Origin: an uncultured Dehalococcoidia bacterium
GTDB lineage: Bacteria; Chloroflexota; Dehalococcoidia; Lucifugimonadales; UBA3495
Direction: 5' to 3'
Length of the DNA: 64,000 bases
Assembly (NCBI GenBank): GCA_958296385.1
Contig: OY282494.1
Location: 1,099,416 to 1,163,415, forward strand
This document shows, in pieces, positions 18,793-26,986 of this stretch. The notes beneath the pieces are model-generated. The model ran no database searches. It was not told the origin of the DNA and was given only the letters and a program-made list of their open reading frames with translations. Both the position numbers and the translations under genes were made by a program. Position 1 is the stretch's first letter. Each line of letters begins with the position of its first letter.

Positions 18793-18836
18793 TTTGGGTA
18801 TGCGAGGGTTCGCATTTGGGTAAGCGGGGGTTCGCA
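18793..18836. repeat. Two tandem 22-bp repeats in the sodN leader
   Basis: Two head-to-tail 22-base copies, 18793-18814 and 18815-18836, differ at two positions only. Each begins TTTGGGTA and ends GGGTTCGCA. They lie just upstream of the sodN ribosome-binding site, at about the predicted transcription start. Inverted TTCGC/GCGAA elements continue to 18853. The arrangement suggests an operator. Confidence 0.75.
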
Positions 18837-18841
18837 GTATG

Positions 18842-18871
18842 ATGATAGCGAACGCAGGACTGTTGCCGCAA
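18842..18871 (-). promoter_or_regulatory. sodN: Probable sodN promoter
   Basis: On the minus strand TTGCGG (18871-18866) and TATCAT (18847-18842) are spaced by 18 bases. Transcription would begin near 18835, inside the second 22-bp repeat, so a protein bound to the repeats would block transcription. The match is moderate. Confidence 0.5.
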
Positions 18872-18929
18872 AATGCTAGCGCAATTGTATTCGGGGCGCA
18901 AGTATCGGGGCGTCACGGTTAGCGTTCCG

Positions 18930-18958
18930 TTGACACGGCACCCGCCTGCGCCTAAACT
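18930..18958 (+). promoter_or_regulatory. Promoter of the DUF1501/DUF1800 operon
   Basis: A perfect TTGACA (18930-18935) and TAAACT (18953-18958) are separated by 17 bases. The start point would be near 18965, about 78 bases before the ATG at 19043, which has AAGGAGG in front of it. Confidence 0.7.
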
Positions 18959-19042
18959 GCCCGTATCAGCCATGCGCGTGCCGTTGGCTGCGGCTTTTGC
19001 GTTGCCCGCACCACCGCACCCCGTTAAGGAGGCTCTACCGCT

Positions 19043-20173
19043 ATGACCACCACCATCAACAATCGCAATCTGGTCGTGATTCAGCTTGCCGGCGCCAACG
19101 ACCCCCTCAACACCGTCATCCCTTACGCCGACGGCCACTACTACGATTTCCGCCCCAACGTGGGAATCCCCACCGAGCAGGTCATCCCCATTGACGGGCA
19201 GTTCGGCTTCAACCCCAACATGGCCCCCGTCAAGGCTTTGTGGGATGAGGGCAAGGTCGCCATCGTCAACGGCATCGGCTACCCCAATCCCACCCGCTCC
19301 CACTTCCGCAGCATGGACATCTGGCACACCTGCGAGCCGGAAAAGATTGCCACCGAGGGCTGGCTGGGCCGCGTCATCCGCGACCTCGACCCCCGCGGCC
19401 AGAACGTAATCACCGGCGTCAACTTCGGGCGCGGCCTCCCCCGCTCCATGGGCGCCCCCGGCGTCCCCGTCGCCTCCGTCGGCAACCTGGAAACCTACGG
19501 CCTCTTCCCCGACGTCGAGGAGGAACGCATCCGCGGCCTCTGCCTCGACGCCTTCGGCAAGATGTACGGCGGCACGATCCAGGACAGCGTGATGGACTAC
19601 CTCGGCCAAACCGGCCGCGACGCCCTCAAAGGCGCCGACATCCTCCGCACCGCCCCCGACCGCTACGCCTCCACCGTAGAGTACGCCGACAACCCCATCG
19701 CCCAGTCCCTCAAAAACGTCGCCCAGGTCATGTGCGCCGACCTCGGCACCCGCGTCTATTACGCCCAGCACGGCAGCTTTGACACCCACGGCGACGAAGT
19801 AAAAGTCCACGGCGGCCTCTGGACGCAAGTCTCCGGCGCCGTCAGCGACTTCATGGCCGACCTTGAGGAACACGGCAAAGCCGACGACGCCATCGTCCTC
19901 ATCTGGACCGAGTTCGGCCGCCGCGTCAAAGACAACGGCTCCGGCACCGACCACGGCTCCGGCGGAACCGCCTTCATCATCGGCAACCCGGTAGCCGGCG
20001 GTTTCTACGGCCAATACCCCTCCCTCGCCGAGGACGACCACCTGGACGGCGACCTCCATTGGAACAACGACTTCCGTTCCACCTACTCCACCATCGCCGA
20101 ACAGTGGCTCGGACTCGACCCCGTCAACATCGTCAACGGCCGCTTCGAGCAGTGGGATTTCCTCCGCAAGTAA
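19043..20173 (+). CDS. DUF1501 family protein
   Basis: The 376-residue protein belongs to the DUF1501 family, alkaline-phosphatase/sulfatase-fold proteins of unknown reaction, usually encoded next to DUF1800 as here. Blocks seen are LVVIQLAGANDPLNTVIPYA at the front, SHFRSMDIWHT, QHGSFDTHGDE, and the carboxy motif IVLIWTEFGRRVKDNGSGTDHG. Most relatives carry a twin-arginine signal; this one starts directly with the first beta strand (MTTTINNRNLVVIQ), so it has no visible export signal. The start is fixed by AAGGAGG at eleven bases and a good promoter. The DUF1800 partner follows 60 bases later. Confidence 0.88.
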   Translation: MTTTINNRNLVVIQLAGANDPLNTVIPYADGHYYDFRPNVGIPTEQVIPIDGQFGFNPNMAPVKALWDEGKVAIVNGIGYPNPTRSHFRSMDIWHTCEPEKIATEGWLGRVIRDLDPRGQNVITGVNFGRGLPRSMGAPGVPVASVGNLETYGLFPDVEEERIRGLCLDAFGKMYGGTIQDSVMDYLGQTGRDALKGADILRTAPDRYASTVEYADNPIAQSLKNVAQVMCADLGTRVYYAQHGSFDTHGDEVKVHGGLWTQVSGAVSDFMADLEEHGKADDAIVLIWTEFGRRVKDNGSGTDHGSGGTAFIIGNPVAGGFYGQYPSLAEDDHLDGDLHWNNDFRSTYSTIAEQWLGLDPVNIVNGRFEQWDFLRK

Positions 20174-20233
20174 TCCCGCCGCCCGTCCCCATCCATCCAA
20201 CCCCAGCCCGCAACCCGAATACGGAGGCAATTT

Positions 20234-21649
20234 ATGAGTAATGCCGACATTGCCTTGATGGCCCACCTTATGCGACGCGCCGGTTTCGGCGCCAGCCGCG
20301 ATGAACTCGAGCAGCGCGTCAATCGCGGCTACGCGAACGTCGTCGAGGACTTGCTCAACCCCGGCGCTGCCAACGCCATGCCCGACGACCTCATCCGCCG
20401 GTTCCATTCCGACATGGCCGAGATGCGCGAACTCAACAGCGCCGGCGCCTATTGGATGTACCGCATGGTCACCACCGAGAACCCCCTGGAGGAGAAACTG
20501 GCCCTCTTCTGGCACAGCCTCTTCGCCACCGGCTACTCCAAACTCAACCAGGCCCGCGCCCTGATGAACCAAATCGAAACCTTCCGCCGCCACGCCCTCG
20601 GCGATTTCCGCACCATGCTCATCGAACTCTCCAAAGACCCCGCCATGATTATCTGGCTGGACAACAACGACAACCACAAGGGCGACATCAACGAGAACTA
20701 CGGACGCGAGCTCCTGGAACTCTTCTCCATGGGCATCGGCAACTACACCGAGGACGACATCAAGGAATGTGCCCGCGCCTTCACCGGCTGGACTCTCGGC
20801 AACGTCGAGTATATGTCCACCCGCGCCAGCCGCGATTCCATCTGGCCTTACAGCCGCATCGCCTGGCACTTTGAGTACCGCGATTACGACCACGACGACG
20901 GCGAAAAAACCTTCCTCGGCCAAACCGGCAACTTCAACGGCGATGACATCGTTGACATCATCGTCCAGCAAGACGCCACCGCCCGGTTCATCAGCACCCG
21001 CCTGTTCCAGTTCTTCGCCGCCGACCACGTCGACGACGCCGGCGCAGCCGTCATCTCCGACATGATGGCAACCTACTTCAGCTCCGGCTACGAAATCCGC
21101 GCCGTACTCCGCACCCTGTTCAACTCCGACTACTTCAAGTCCAACGACGCCCGGTTCGCCCGCGTCAAAGGCCCCGTAGAGCTGGTCGTCGGCGCCGTCC
21201 GCATGGCCGGCACCTACCAGCAGCCCACCTTCGGCGCCGACCAGCTGGCCCGCCATACCATGTACATGGGCCAGGGCATCTTCCAGCCCCCCAGCGTTGA
21301 GGGCTGGCACGAAGGCGCCGAGTGGATTGACAGCGGCGCCCTGGTGGAACGCGTCAACTTCGTCGGCAAAGAGCTTGGCGACCCCGGCAACCCCGGCGTA
21401 CAGGCCATCATCAACCGCCTGGCCCGCCAGGCCGACGGCCCCCTCTCCCCCGATGCCCAGGTTGACGCCTGCGTTGACCTCCTCGGCCCGCTGGAACTGC
21501 GCGACTCCACCCGCACCTCGCTAAGCGAGTTCGCCGCCGAACAAGGCCCCGCCGACCTCCGCGCCGACCAGCGCACCGACGCCGACGAGCAGCGCATCGC
21601 CAACCTGCTGCGCCTCCTCACCGCAACCCGCGAGTACCAGCTGGCCTAA
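20234..21649 (+). CDS. DUF1800 family protein
   Basis: The 471-residue protein is a DUF1800 member, a family with no agreed biochemical function that is nearly always paired with DUF1501. Its hallmark INENYGRELLELFSMGIGNY followed by CARAFTGWTL lies mid-protein, with LALFWHSLFATGY and the terminal MGQGIFQPPSVEGWHEGAEW. Like its neighbour it lacks a signal peptide: it opens MSNADIALMAHLMRRAGFGA. CGGAGG lies nine bases before the ATG. A hairpin downstream probably ends this transcript. Confidence 0.9.
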   Translation: MSNADIALMAHLMRRAGFGASRDELEQRVNRGYANVVEDLLNPGAANAMPDDLIRRFHSDMAEMRELNSAGAYWMYRMVTTENPLEEKLALFWHSLFATGYSKLNQARALMNQIETFRRHALGDFRTMLIELSKDPAMIIWLDNNDNHKGDINENYGRELLELFSMGIGNYTEDDIKECARAFTGWTLGNVEYMSTRASRDSIWPYSRIAWHFEYRDYDHDDGEKTFLGQTGNFNGDDIVDIIVQQDATARFISTRLFQFFAADHVDDAGAAVISDMMATYFSSGYEIRAVLRTLFNSDYFKSNDARFARVKGPVELVVGAVRMAGTYQQPTFGADQLARHTMYMGQGIFQPPSVEGWHEGAEWIDSGALVERVNFVGKELGDPGNPGVQAIINRLARQADGPLSPDAQVDACVDLLGPLELRDSTRTSLSEFAAEQGPADLRADQRTDADEQRIANLLRLLTATREYQLA

Positions 21650-21672
21650 CCGCCAATAACCCGCGCCAAACC

Positions 21673-21701
21673 ATCCGCCCGGCCTAATCCGTCGGGCGGA
21701 T
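21673..21701 (+). terminator. Probable terminator after the DUF1800 gene
   Basis: ATCCGCCCG and CGGGCGGAT form a 9-bp stem around an eleven-base loop, 24 bases past the stop codon. The following bases are TACTCAATCC, so the T-tract is weak. Confidence 0.5.
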
Positions 21702-21809
21702 TACTCAATCCCGCCAACGCCGGATTACGCTGCCCCGCCGTCAGGCGTCAGCGCCCGTTTCCGTCAACCCCTTATCCCCAATCAATCCCCTATTAAAGGA
21801 GACGACATC

Positions 21810-22844
21810 GTGACTACCACCGCTGCCGTGAGCGCCGGCCCCGTGGAATACATCAAGACGGTCGGCCTCACCACCAATCAGAGCGGCCGGGGTTTCATCA
21901 ACCCCTACGACTGCGCCTTTGCCAGCGACGGCCGCATCCTGGTACTGAGCCACTGCGACACCGCCCGCGCCAGCCTCGTGCGCGTCGGTATGCTGAATTG
22001 GGACGAGGACTACCTCGGCGAGTTCAGCCCCGGCTACGGACGCAGCACGGGCCAATGGATGCTCCCCGTCGCCATCGCCCTCGACCGCCAGCAAAACCTC
22101 TACGTAACCGACGAACACCAGCACCGGATTACCGTCTTTGACCTGGCCGGCAACTTCCTCCGTCAATGGGGCGAGCCGGGAACCGAACCGGGCCAAATGC
22201 GCGCCCCCTCCGGCATCGCCATCAACGATGACGACGTAGTCCACGTAGTAGAGCAAGGCAACAACCGCGTCCAGCAATTCACCACTGATGGCGAATCCCT
22301 CGGAACATGGGGACAAGCCGGCAGCGCCCCCGGCGAGTTCAATATGCCCTGGGGCATCGGCCTGGACACCGCCGCCAACGTGTACGTCGCTGACTGGCGC
22401 AACGACCGCATCCAGAAGTTCACCCCCTCCGGCGAACACCTCTCCACCATCGGAACCTCCGGCAGCGGCCCCGGCCAGCTCAGCCGCCCCTCCGGCGTCT
22501 GCGTAGATTCCGACGGCTACATCTACGTATCCGATTGGGGCAACGAGCGCGTCCAGCTATTCAACGCCAACGGCGAGTTCATCCAAACCCTGCGCGGCCA
22601 GGCCACCCTCTCCAAGTGGGCCCAAGATTTCATGTCCGTCAACCCCGACGAAAGCAACACCCGCCAAATGGCAAACCTGGTGCCCAACCTACCCCCCCAC
22701 TACGACACCCCCTACCTCGTCTCATCGCAAACCGAACCCTACTTCTGGGGCCCCGTATCCGTCCGCCTCGACGCCGACGAGCGCCTCTTCGTAGTAGAAT
22801 CCAACCGCCACCGCATCCAAATCTACCAACGCCGCCAACAATAA
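21810..22844 (+). CDS. NHL-repeat beta-propeller protein
   Basis: The 344-residue protein is built of NHL repeats that should fold as a six-bladed propeller. Repeating blocks are LYVTDEHQHRITVFD, GQMRAPSGIAINDDD, GNNRVQQFTTDG, NVYVADWRNDRIQKF, SRPSGVCVDSDGYIYVSDWG and NERVQLFNANG. NHL proteins bind ligands, or act as lyases or lactonases; no specific catalytic set is evident. It starts at a GTG (21810) with AAAGGAG ten bases upstream and has no signal peptide. It follows the DUF1501/DUF1800 pair after 160 bases. Confidence 0.88.
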   Translation: MTTTAAVSAGPVEYIKTVGLTTNQSGRGFINPYDCAFASDGRILVLSHCDTARASLVRVGMLNWDEDYLGEFSPGYGRSTGQWMLPVAIALDRQQNLYVTDEHQHRITVFDLAGNFLRQWGEPGTEPGQMRAPSGIAINDDDVVHVVEQGNNRVQQFTTDGESLGTWGQAGSAPGEFNMPWGIGLDTAANVYVADWRNDRIQKFTPSGEHLSTIGTSGSGPGQLSRPSGVCVDSDGYIYVSDWGNERVQLFNANGEFIQTLRGQATLSKWAQDFMSVNPDESNTRQMANLVPNLPPHYDTPYLVSSQTEPYFWGPVSVRLDADERLFVVESNRHRIQIYQRRQQ

Positions 22845-22965
22845 CCCCAGCAAAACAAACCAACCCCGCCGCCAGCGCCGGCAACACCGCAAGCCTACGC
22901 CTACCCGCCCGTTCCTTGCCGGCGCCCCCGCCAGCGTATACAGTATAGCCACCCGGAGCAGCCTC

Positions 22966-23217
22966 ATGACGCCCAACACCCTACTCGTCATCGCCATGCT
23001 ATATCTCCTGGCTGTTAGCCTTACCGCCGTTGTCGCGCTGTTCCGGGGCCTCTCTATCGTGGACAACATCACCAATCAGTACCAGGCCATGAACAAACGG
23101 ATTGCAGACCTAATCGCGGAGGTCAACGAGACGCGCTCCGAAACCCGGCAATGCAGCCAGCAGCTGCGCTCTGAAACCAGGGCAGCGCATTCCGAAATTC
23201 AGAGCGCAGGTATCTAG
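22966..23217 (+). CDS. Small membrane-anchored coiled-coil protein
   Basis: This 83-residue protein has one amino-terminal membrane segment (residues about 5-27, LLVIAMLYLLAVSLTAVVAL) and then a short coiled coil (NKRIADLIAEVNETRSETRQ and on). It closely parallels the layout of the next gene, which starts on the base after its TAG stop, so it looks like a shortened paralogue or a partner subunit. GGAG lies eight bases before the ATG. I do not recognise a family and can assign no function. Confidence 0.7.
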   Translation: MTPNTLLVIAMLYLLAVSLTAVVALFRGLSIVDNITNQYQAMNKRIADLIAEVNETRSETRQCSQQLRSETRAAHSEIQSAGI

Positions 23218-24162
23218 ATGAACCCCATGAGCCCTGAAATCCTAATCGCCGCAGTAGCTGCCCTGACTTTCGTCCTTACCATCACTGTCCTGCTGGTACG
23301 GGGCAGCTTTATGCTGGGCGGCTCCATCAACAAGTCCAACACCCTCGACCAACAAGTCGGGGACTTGGTCAAGGCCATCAACGAGCAGCGGGCCGAATCA
23401 CAACAAACCACCCAGCAGTTGCGTGATGACATGGCGGCTATGAACAACCGGCTGTCGGCAGACATGGCGGCCATGAACGATAGGCTATCAGCAGACATGG
23501 TCACCATGCACGACAGGCTGTCGGCAGACATGGCGGCCAGGAACGATAAGCTGTCGGCAGACATGGCCGCCAGGAACGATAGGCTGTCGGCAGACATGGC
23601 CACCATGCACGACAGGCTGGCAGACTCCATAGCCGCCCTACGCACCGAAATGCAACAATCCCACCAGCAGCTGCGCACCGAAATCCAGCAATCCAATCAG
23701 CAACTGCGCACTGAAATCCAGGAAGTTCGCACCGAAATCCAACAATCCCACCAGCAGCTACACACCGAAATCCAACAATCCCACCAGCAACTGCGCGCTG
23801 AAATCCAGGAAGTTCGCACCGAAATCCAGCAATCCCACCAGCAGCTACACACCGAAATCCAGCAATCCAATCAGCAACTGCGCACTGAAATCCAGGACGT
23901 TCGCGCTGAAATCCAACAATCCAATCAGCAGCTGCGCGCCGAAATCCAGGACGTTCGCGCTGAAATCCAACAATCCAATCAGCAACTACGCGCCGAAATC
24001 CAGGACGTTCGGGCCGAAATCAGGGACATACGCGCCGATGTCCAGCACCTACGCGCCGATGTCCAGCAAACCAATCAAGTCCTGGTCGGCCTGGCCAACC
24101 ACACCCACGACGACGACGGCCGCACCCTGTTCACCGTCCCCTCTCAAACAGTTGCCGCATAG
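23218..24162 (+). CDS. Membrane-anchored coiled-coil protein with hendecad and heptad repeats
   Basis: The 314-residue protein has one membrane segment at residues about 8-30, then an almost uninterrupted coiled coil. Residues about 79-140 contain six 11-residue units of the form LSADMAARNDR. Residues about 150-275 alternate an 11-residue unit (EIQQSHQQLRT) with a 7-residue unit (EIQDVRA), giving an 18-residue super-repeat. The tail NHTHDDDGRTLFTVP is not repetitive. The repeats are nearly identical in DNA too, so their number can change by slippage or recombination. It abuts the smaller coiled-coil gene with no gap. No family is recognised; a cell-envelope or scaffold role is a guess. Confidence 0.75.
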   Translation: MNPMSPEILIAAVAALTFVLTITVLLVRGSFMLGGSINKSNTLDQQVGDLVKAINEQRAESQQTTQQLRDDMAAMNNRLSADMAAMNDRLSADMVTMHDRLSADMAARNDKLSADMAARNDRLSADMATMHDRLADSIAALRTEMQQSHQQLRTEIQQSNQQLRTEIQEVRTEIQQSHQQLHTEIQQSHQQLRAEIQEVRTEIQQSHQQLHTEIQQSNQQLRTEIQDVRAEIQQSNQQLRAEIQDVRAEIQQSNQQLRAEIQDVRAEIRDIRADVQHLRADVQQTNQVLVGLANHTHDDDGRTLFTVPSQTVAA

Positions 24163-24171
24163 CTGGATAGA

Positions 24172-25626
24172 TTGATAGGCGGTACTCCCAAATTGGCCGC
24201 ACCAGACCTACTCGCCCAACTCCGCTCCGTCGTCGGTGACGATTATGTAATCGCCCACCCTGAGGACTTGCTGGTGTACGAGTACGACGGCTCCGTGGAC
24301 CGTTCCATGCCCCGCGCCGTCGTCCTGCCCGCCAGCACCGACGAGGCCAGCCAAGTCATCGCCCTGGCCTACCAGGCCGGCGTCCCCGTAGTCGGGCGCG
24401 GCAGCGGCACCGGACTCAGCGGCGGCGCCATCACCCCCCCGGACGGCCTCCAAGTCGCCTTCCCCCGCATGGCCCGCATCCTCAAAATCGACACCCTCAA
24501 TCGCACCGCACTAGTCGAACCCGGCGTTATCAACCTTGACTTGGACAACTACGCCCGCAAGTTCGGCCTCCGCTACGCCCCCGACCCATCCAGCCAGCGT
24601 GCGTGCAGTCTCGGCGGCAACGTCGCCGAGAACGCCGGCGGCCCCCACTGCCTCGCCTACGGCACCACCACCAACCACGTCATCGGCATGGAAGTCATCC
24701 TGGAGGACGGCGCTATCGTCAACCTCGGTGCCCTGGCCCGCGAAACCGTCGGCTACGACCTCCGCGGCGCTTTCGTAGGCTCCGAAGGCACCTTCGGCAT
24801 CGCCACCAAAATACTCGTCCGCTTACTCCCCTTGCCCGAATCCGTCCGCACCTTCCTCGGCATCTTTGCCGACATTGATTCCGCCTGCACCGCCGTATCC
24901 GCCATCATCGGCCACGGCATCATCCCCGCCGCCCTGGAAATGATTGACGCCCTCAGCATCCGCGCCGTCCAGAACGTCACCGACGCCGGCTACCCCAACG
25001 ACGCCGGCGCGGTTCTGCTCATTGAACTGGAGGGCCTGCACGAGGAAGTTGACGAGCTAAGCGCCGAGGTTGAAGCCGCCCTATGGGACACCGGCGCCGC
25101 CGACGTTCGCATCGCCGAAGCCGATGCGGAGCGTGAGCGCCTCTGGGTTGGCCGCAAAACCGCTTTCGGCGCTTTCGGCGCAATCGCCCCCAACTACTAC
25201 CTCGTTGACGGCGTTGTCCCCCGCACCCGCCTCACCCATATGCTCCGCAAGGTCAGCGAAGTCAGCCACCGCTACGGCATCACCATCGCCAACGTTTTCC
25301 ACGCCGGCGATGGCAACCTGCACCCCTGTATGCTCTTTGACGCCCGCGAACCCGGCGTTATGGACAACGCCATGGCTGCCGCCGCCGAGCTGATGGCCGA
25401 ATGTGCTGCGCTGGGCGGCACCCTCAGCGGCGAACACGGCATCGGCCTGGAGAAAAAGGAGTTCATGCCTCTGGTCTATACTGACGACGACATGGCCGCC
25501 ATGCAGAAAGTCCGCAACGCTTTCGCCCCCGACAACCGCCTCAACCCCGGCAAGATTTTCCCCGACGGTTCCTACTACCACCCCGCGCCGCACCCCGCCC
25601 GCCACACCGCCGGCCTGTACGCCTAA
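24172..25626 (+). CDS. glcD: Glycolate oxidase subunit GlcD (FAD-linked oxidase)
   Basis: This is the main flavoprotein subunit of glycolate oxidase, which oxidises glycolate to glyoxylate with electrons passing to the respiratory chain. The FAD-binding PCMH domain is in the first half: VVLPASTDEASQVIALAYQA, VVGRGSGTGLSGGA and DPSSQRACSLGGNVAENAGG. The FAD-oxidase C domain follows, with NVFHAGDGNLHPC, LSGEHGIGLEKKEFM and DNRLNPGKIFP. It has 484 residues. The best start is TTG 24172, nine bases after the previous stop. glcE and glcF follow in the family order. Confidence 0.93.
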   Translation: MIGGTPKLAAPDLLAQLRSVVGDDYVIAHPEDLLVYEYDGSVDRSMPRAVVLPASTDEASQVIALAYQAGVPVVGRGSGTGLSGGAITPPDGLQVAFPRMARILKIDTLNRTALVEPGVINLDLDNYARKFGLRYAPDPSSQRACSLGGNVAENAGGPHCLAYGTTTNHVIGMEVILEDGAIVNLGALARETVGYDLRGAFVGSEGTFGIATKILVRLLPLPESVRTFLGIFADIDSACTAVSAIIGHGIIPAALEMIDALSIRAVQNVTDAGYPNDAGAVLLIELEGLHEEVDELSAEVEAALWDTGAADVRIAEADAERERLWVGRKTAFGAFGAIAPNYYLVDGVVPRTRLTHMLRKVSEVSHRYGITIANVFHAGDGNLHPCMLFDAREPGVMDNAMAAAAELMAECAALGGTLSGEHGIGLEKKEFMPLVYTDDDMAAMQKVRNAFAPDNRLNPGKIFPDGSYYHPAPHPARHTAGLYA

Positions 25627-25651
25627 CCGCGCCGCGCCGCCGGCCTAACCC

Positions 25652-26986
25652 ATGTCCCCCACCGTTCCGCGCACCCCATCCGCCCGGCTTTCCGATTTAA
25701 TTGGCCCGGATGGAACGGTTCACCCCGCCGAACTAACCCGTTACGACATTGGCCCTTTCACCCCCCTCGCCGCCGTCCGCCCCGCCGACCGCCAGGAACT
25801 GACCGCCGTCTTGCGATGGGCAGCCCAAACCTCCACCGCCGTATATCCTTCCGGCGGCCGCACTCAGATTGACCTCGGCAACCCGCCCGCCAAGCCCGGC
25901 ATCGCCCTCGACTTAACCCGGCTGGACAGATTAGTTGACTTCCAACCCGCCGACTTAACCATCTCCGCCGAAGCCGGCATGACCATCGCCCGCCTCCACG
26001 ACATCCTGGCCCAAGATGGCAAATACGTCCCCATTTCCGCCCCCCTGCCATCCCGCGCCACCATCGGCGGCACGCTGGCCGCCGGCGCCAGCGGCCCCCT
26101 GCGCGCCGCCTACGGCCTCCCCCGTGATTGGCTCATCGGCATCACCGTCGCCGACGCCAACGGCGTCCTCACCAACGCCGGCGGCAAGGTCGTCAAAAAC
26201 GTCACCGGCTACGACCTCAATCGCATTTACACTGGCTCCCTCGGTTCTCTCGCCGTCACCGTCGAAACCACTTTCAAGCTTGCGCCCGCCTCTCAGGAAT
26301 TAGCCGCCGTCGTCGCCCGCTTCCCCAACGCCCCCACCGCCATTCACGCCGCCCAAACCCTCCAAAATCAGCACTACGCCCCCCTGGGCCTGCACCTGCT
26401 AAACCACTGCGCCGCCGCCGCCATCCCAACTTTACCCCCGATTGACGCCCCGGAGTTCACGGCAATCGCCCTCATCGGCGGCCGCGCCTCATCCGTTCGC
26501 CGCCGCCTCCACGACACCGCCGCCCTCTGGCAGCCCGATGCGCTGAGCGTAGCGCTTTTGCAAAACGACCCGGCATCCGACTTGATTGCCGCCCTAACCG
26601 ACTTACCGGCCCATCCCACCGCAACTCTGGTAGTACGCGTCAACGCCCCCCCATCGGAGATCACCAACTTTTTCAACTTCACCGAACCCCATCTCCCCCC
26701 ACCGGCCTTAGCCGCCGACGTCGCTTTTGGCGGCGCCCGCCTGCTTTGGTGGGACGATTTCACCGCTGCCGACCCCCGCATCGTGGCCGCCGCCCTGCAA
26801 AACATCCAGCAGTCCGCCATCGCCGCCGGCGGCAGCGCCGTCATTGAGCGTTGCCCCCATCCCGTCAAACCCTGCCTTGATGTATGGGGCCCGCCCCCCT
26901 CCGGCATCGCCGTAATGCGCCGTCTCAAAGCCCAGTTTGACCCCGCCGGCATCCTCAATCCCGGCCGTTTCGTCGGAGGCTTGTAA
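25652..26986 (+). CDS. glcE: Glycolate oxidase subunit GlcE (FAD-binding)
   Basis: This second FAD-binding subunit is a PCMH-type domain without the full oxidase cap. Visible are AVYPSGGRTQIDLGNPP, ISAEAGMTIARLHDILAQ, ATIGGTLAAGASGPLRAAYG and GGKVVKNVTGYDLNRIYTGSLG, all typical of GlcE. At 444 residues it is somewhat longer than the E. coli subunit. Its TAA overlaps the ATG of glcF by one base, showing tight coupling. No strong ribosome site precedes its ATG, so it probably relies on read-through from glcD. Confidence 0.9.
   Translation: MSPTVPRTPSARLSDLIGPDGTVHPAELTRYDIGPFTPLAAVRPADRQELTAVLRWAAQTSTAVYPSGGRTQIDLGNPPAKPGIALDLTRLDRLVDFQPADLTISAEAGMTIARLHDILAQDGKYVPISAPLPSRATIGGTLAAGASGPLRAAYGLPRDWLIGITVADANGVLTNAGGKVVKNVTGYDLNRIYTGSLGSLAVTVETTFKLAPASQELAAVVARFPNAPTAIHAAQTLQNQHYAPLGLHLLNHCAAAAIPTLPPIDAPEFTAIALIGGRASSVRRRLHDTAALWQPDALSVALLQNDPASDLIAALTDLPAHPTATLVVRVNAPPSEITNFFNFTEPHLPPPALAADVAFGGARLLWWDDFTAADPRIVAAALQNIQQSAIAAGGSAVIERCPHPVKPCLDVWGPPPSGIAVMRRLKAQFDPAGILNPGRFVGGL

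Noticed and set aside
18831-18858. A dif recombination site near the skew switch
   Set aside because: TTCGCAGTATGATGATAGCGAA is an imperfect palindrome with a TTCGC arm, but the right arm does not match known XerD arms. It is not strong enough to call.
18308-21310. A 1,000-codon open frame on the minus strand
   Set aside because: Only its last 156 codons (sodN) are real. The rest is antisense to DUF1501 and DUF1800, which have strong family motifs; the high-GC codon use keeps the opposite frame open.
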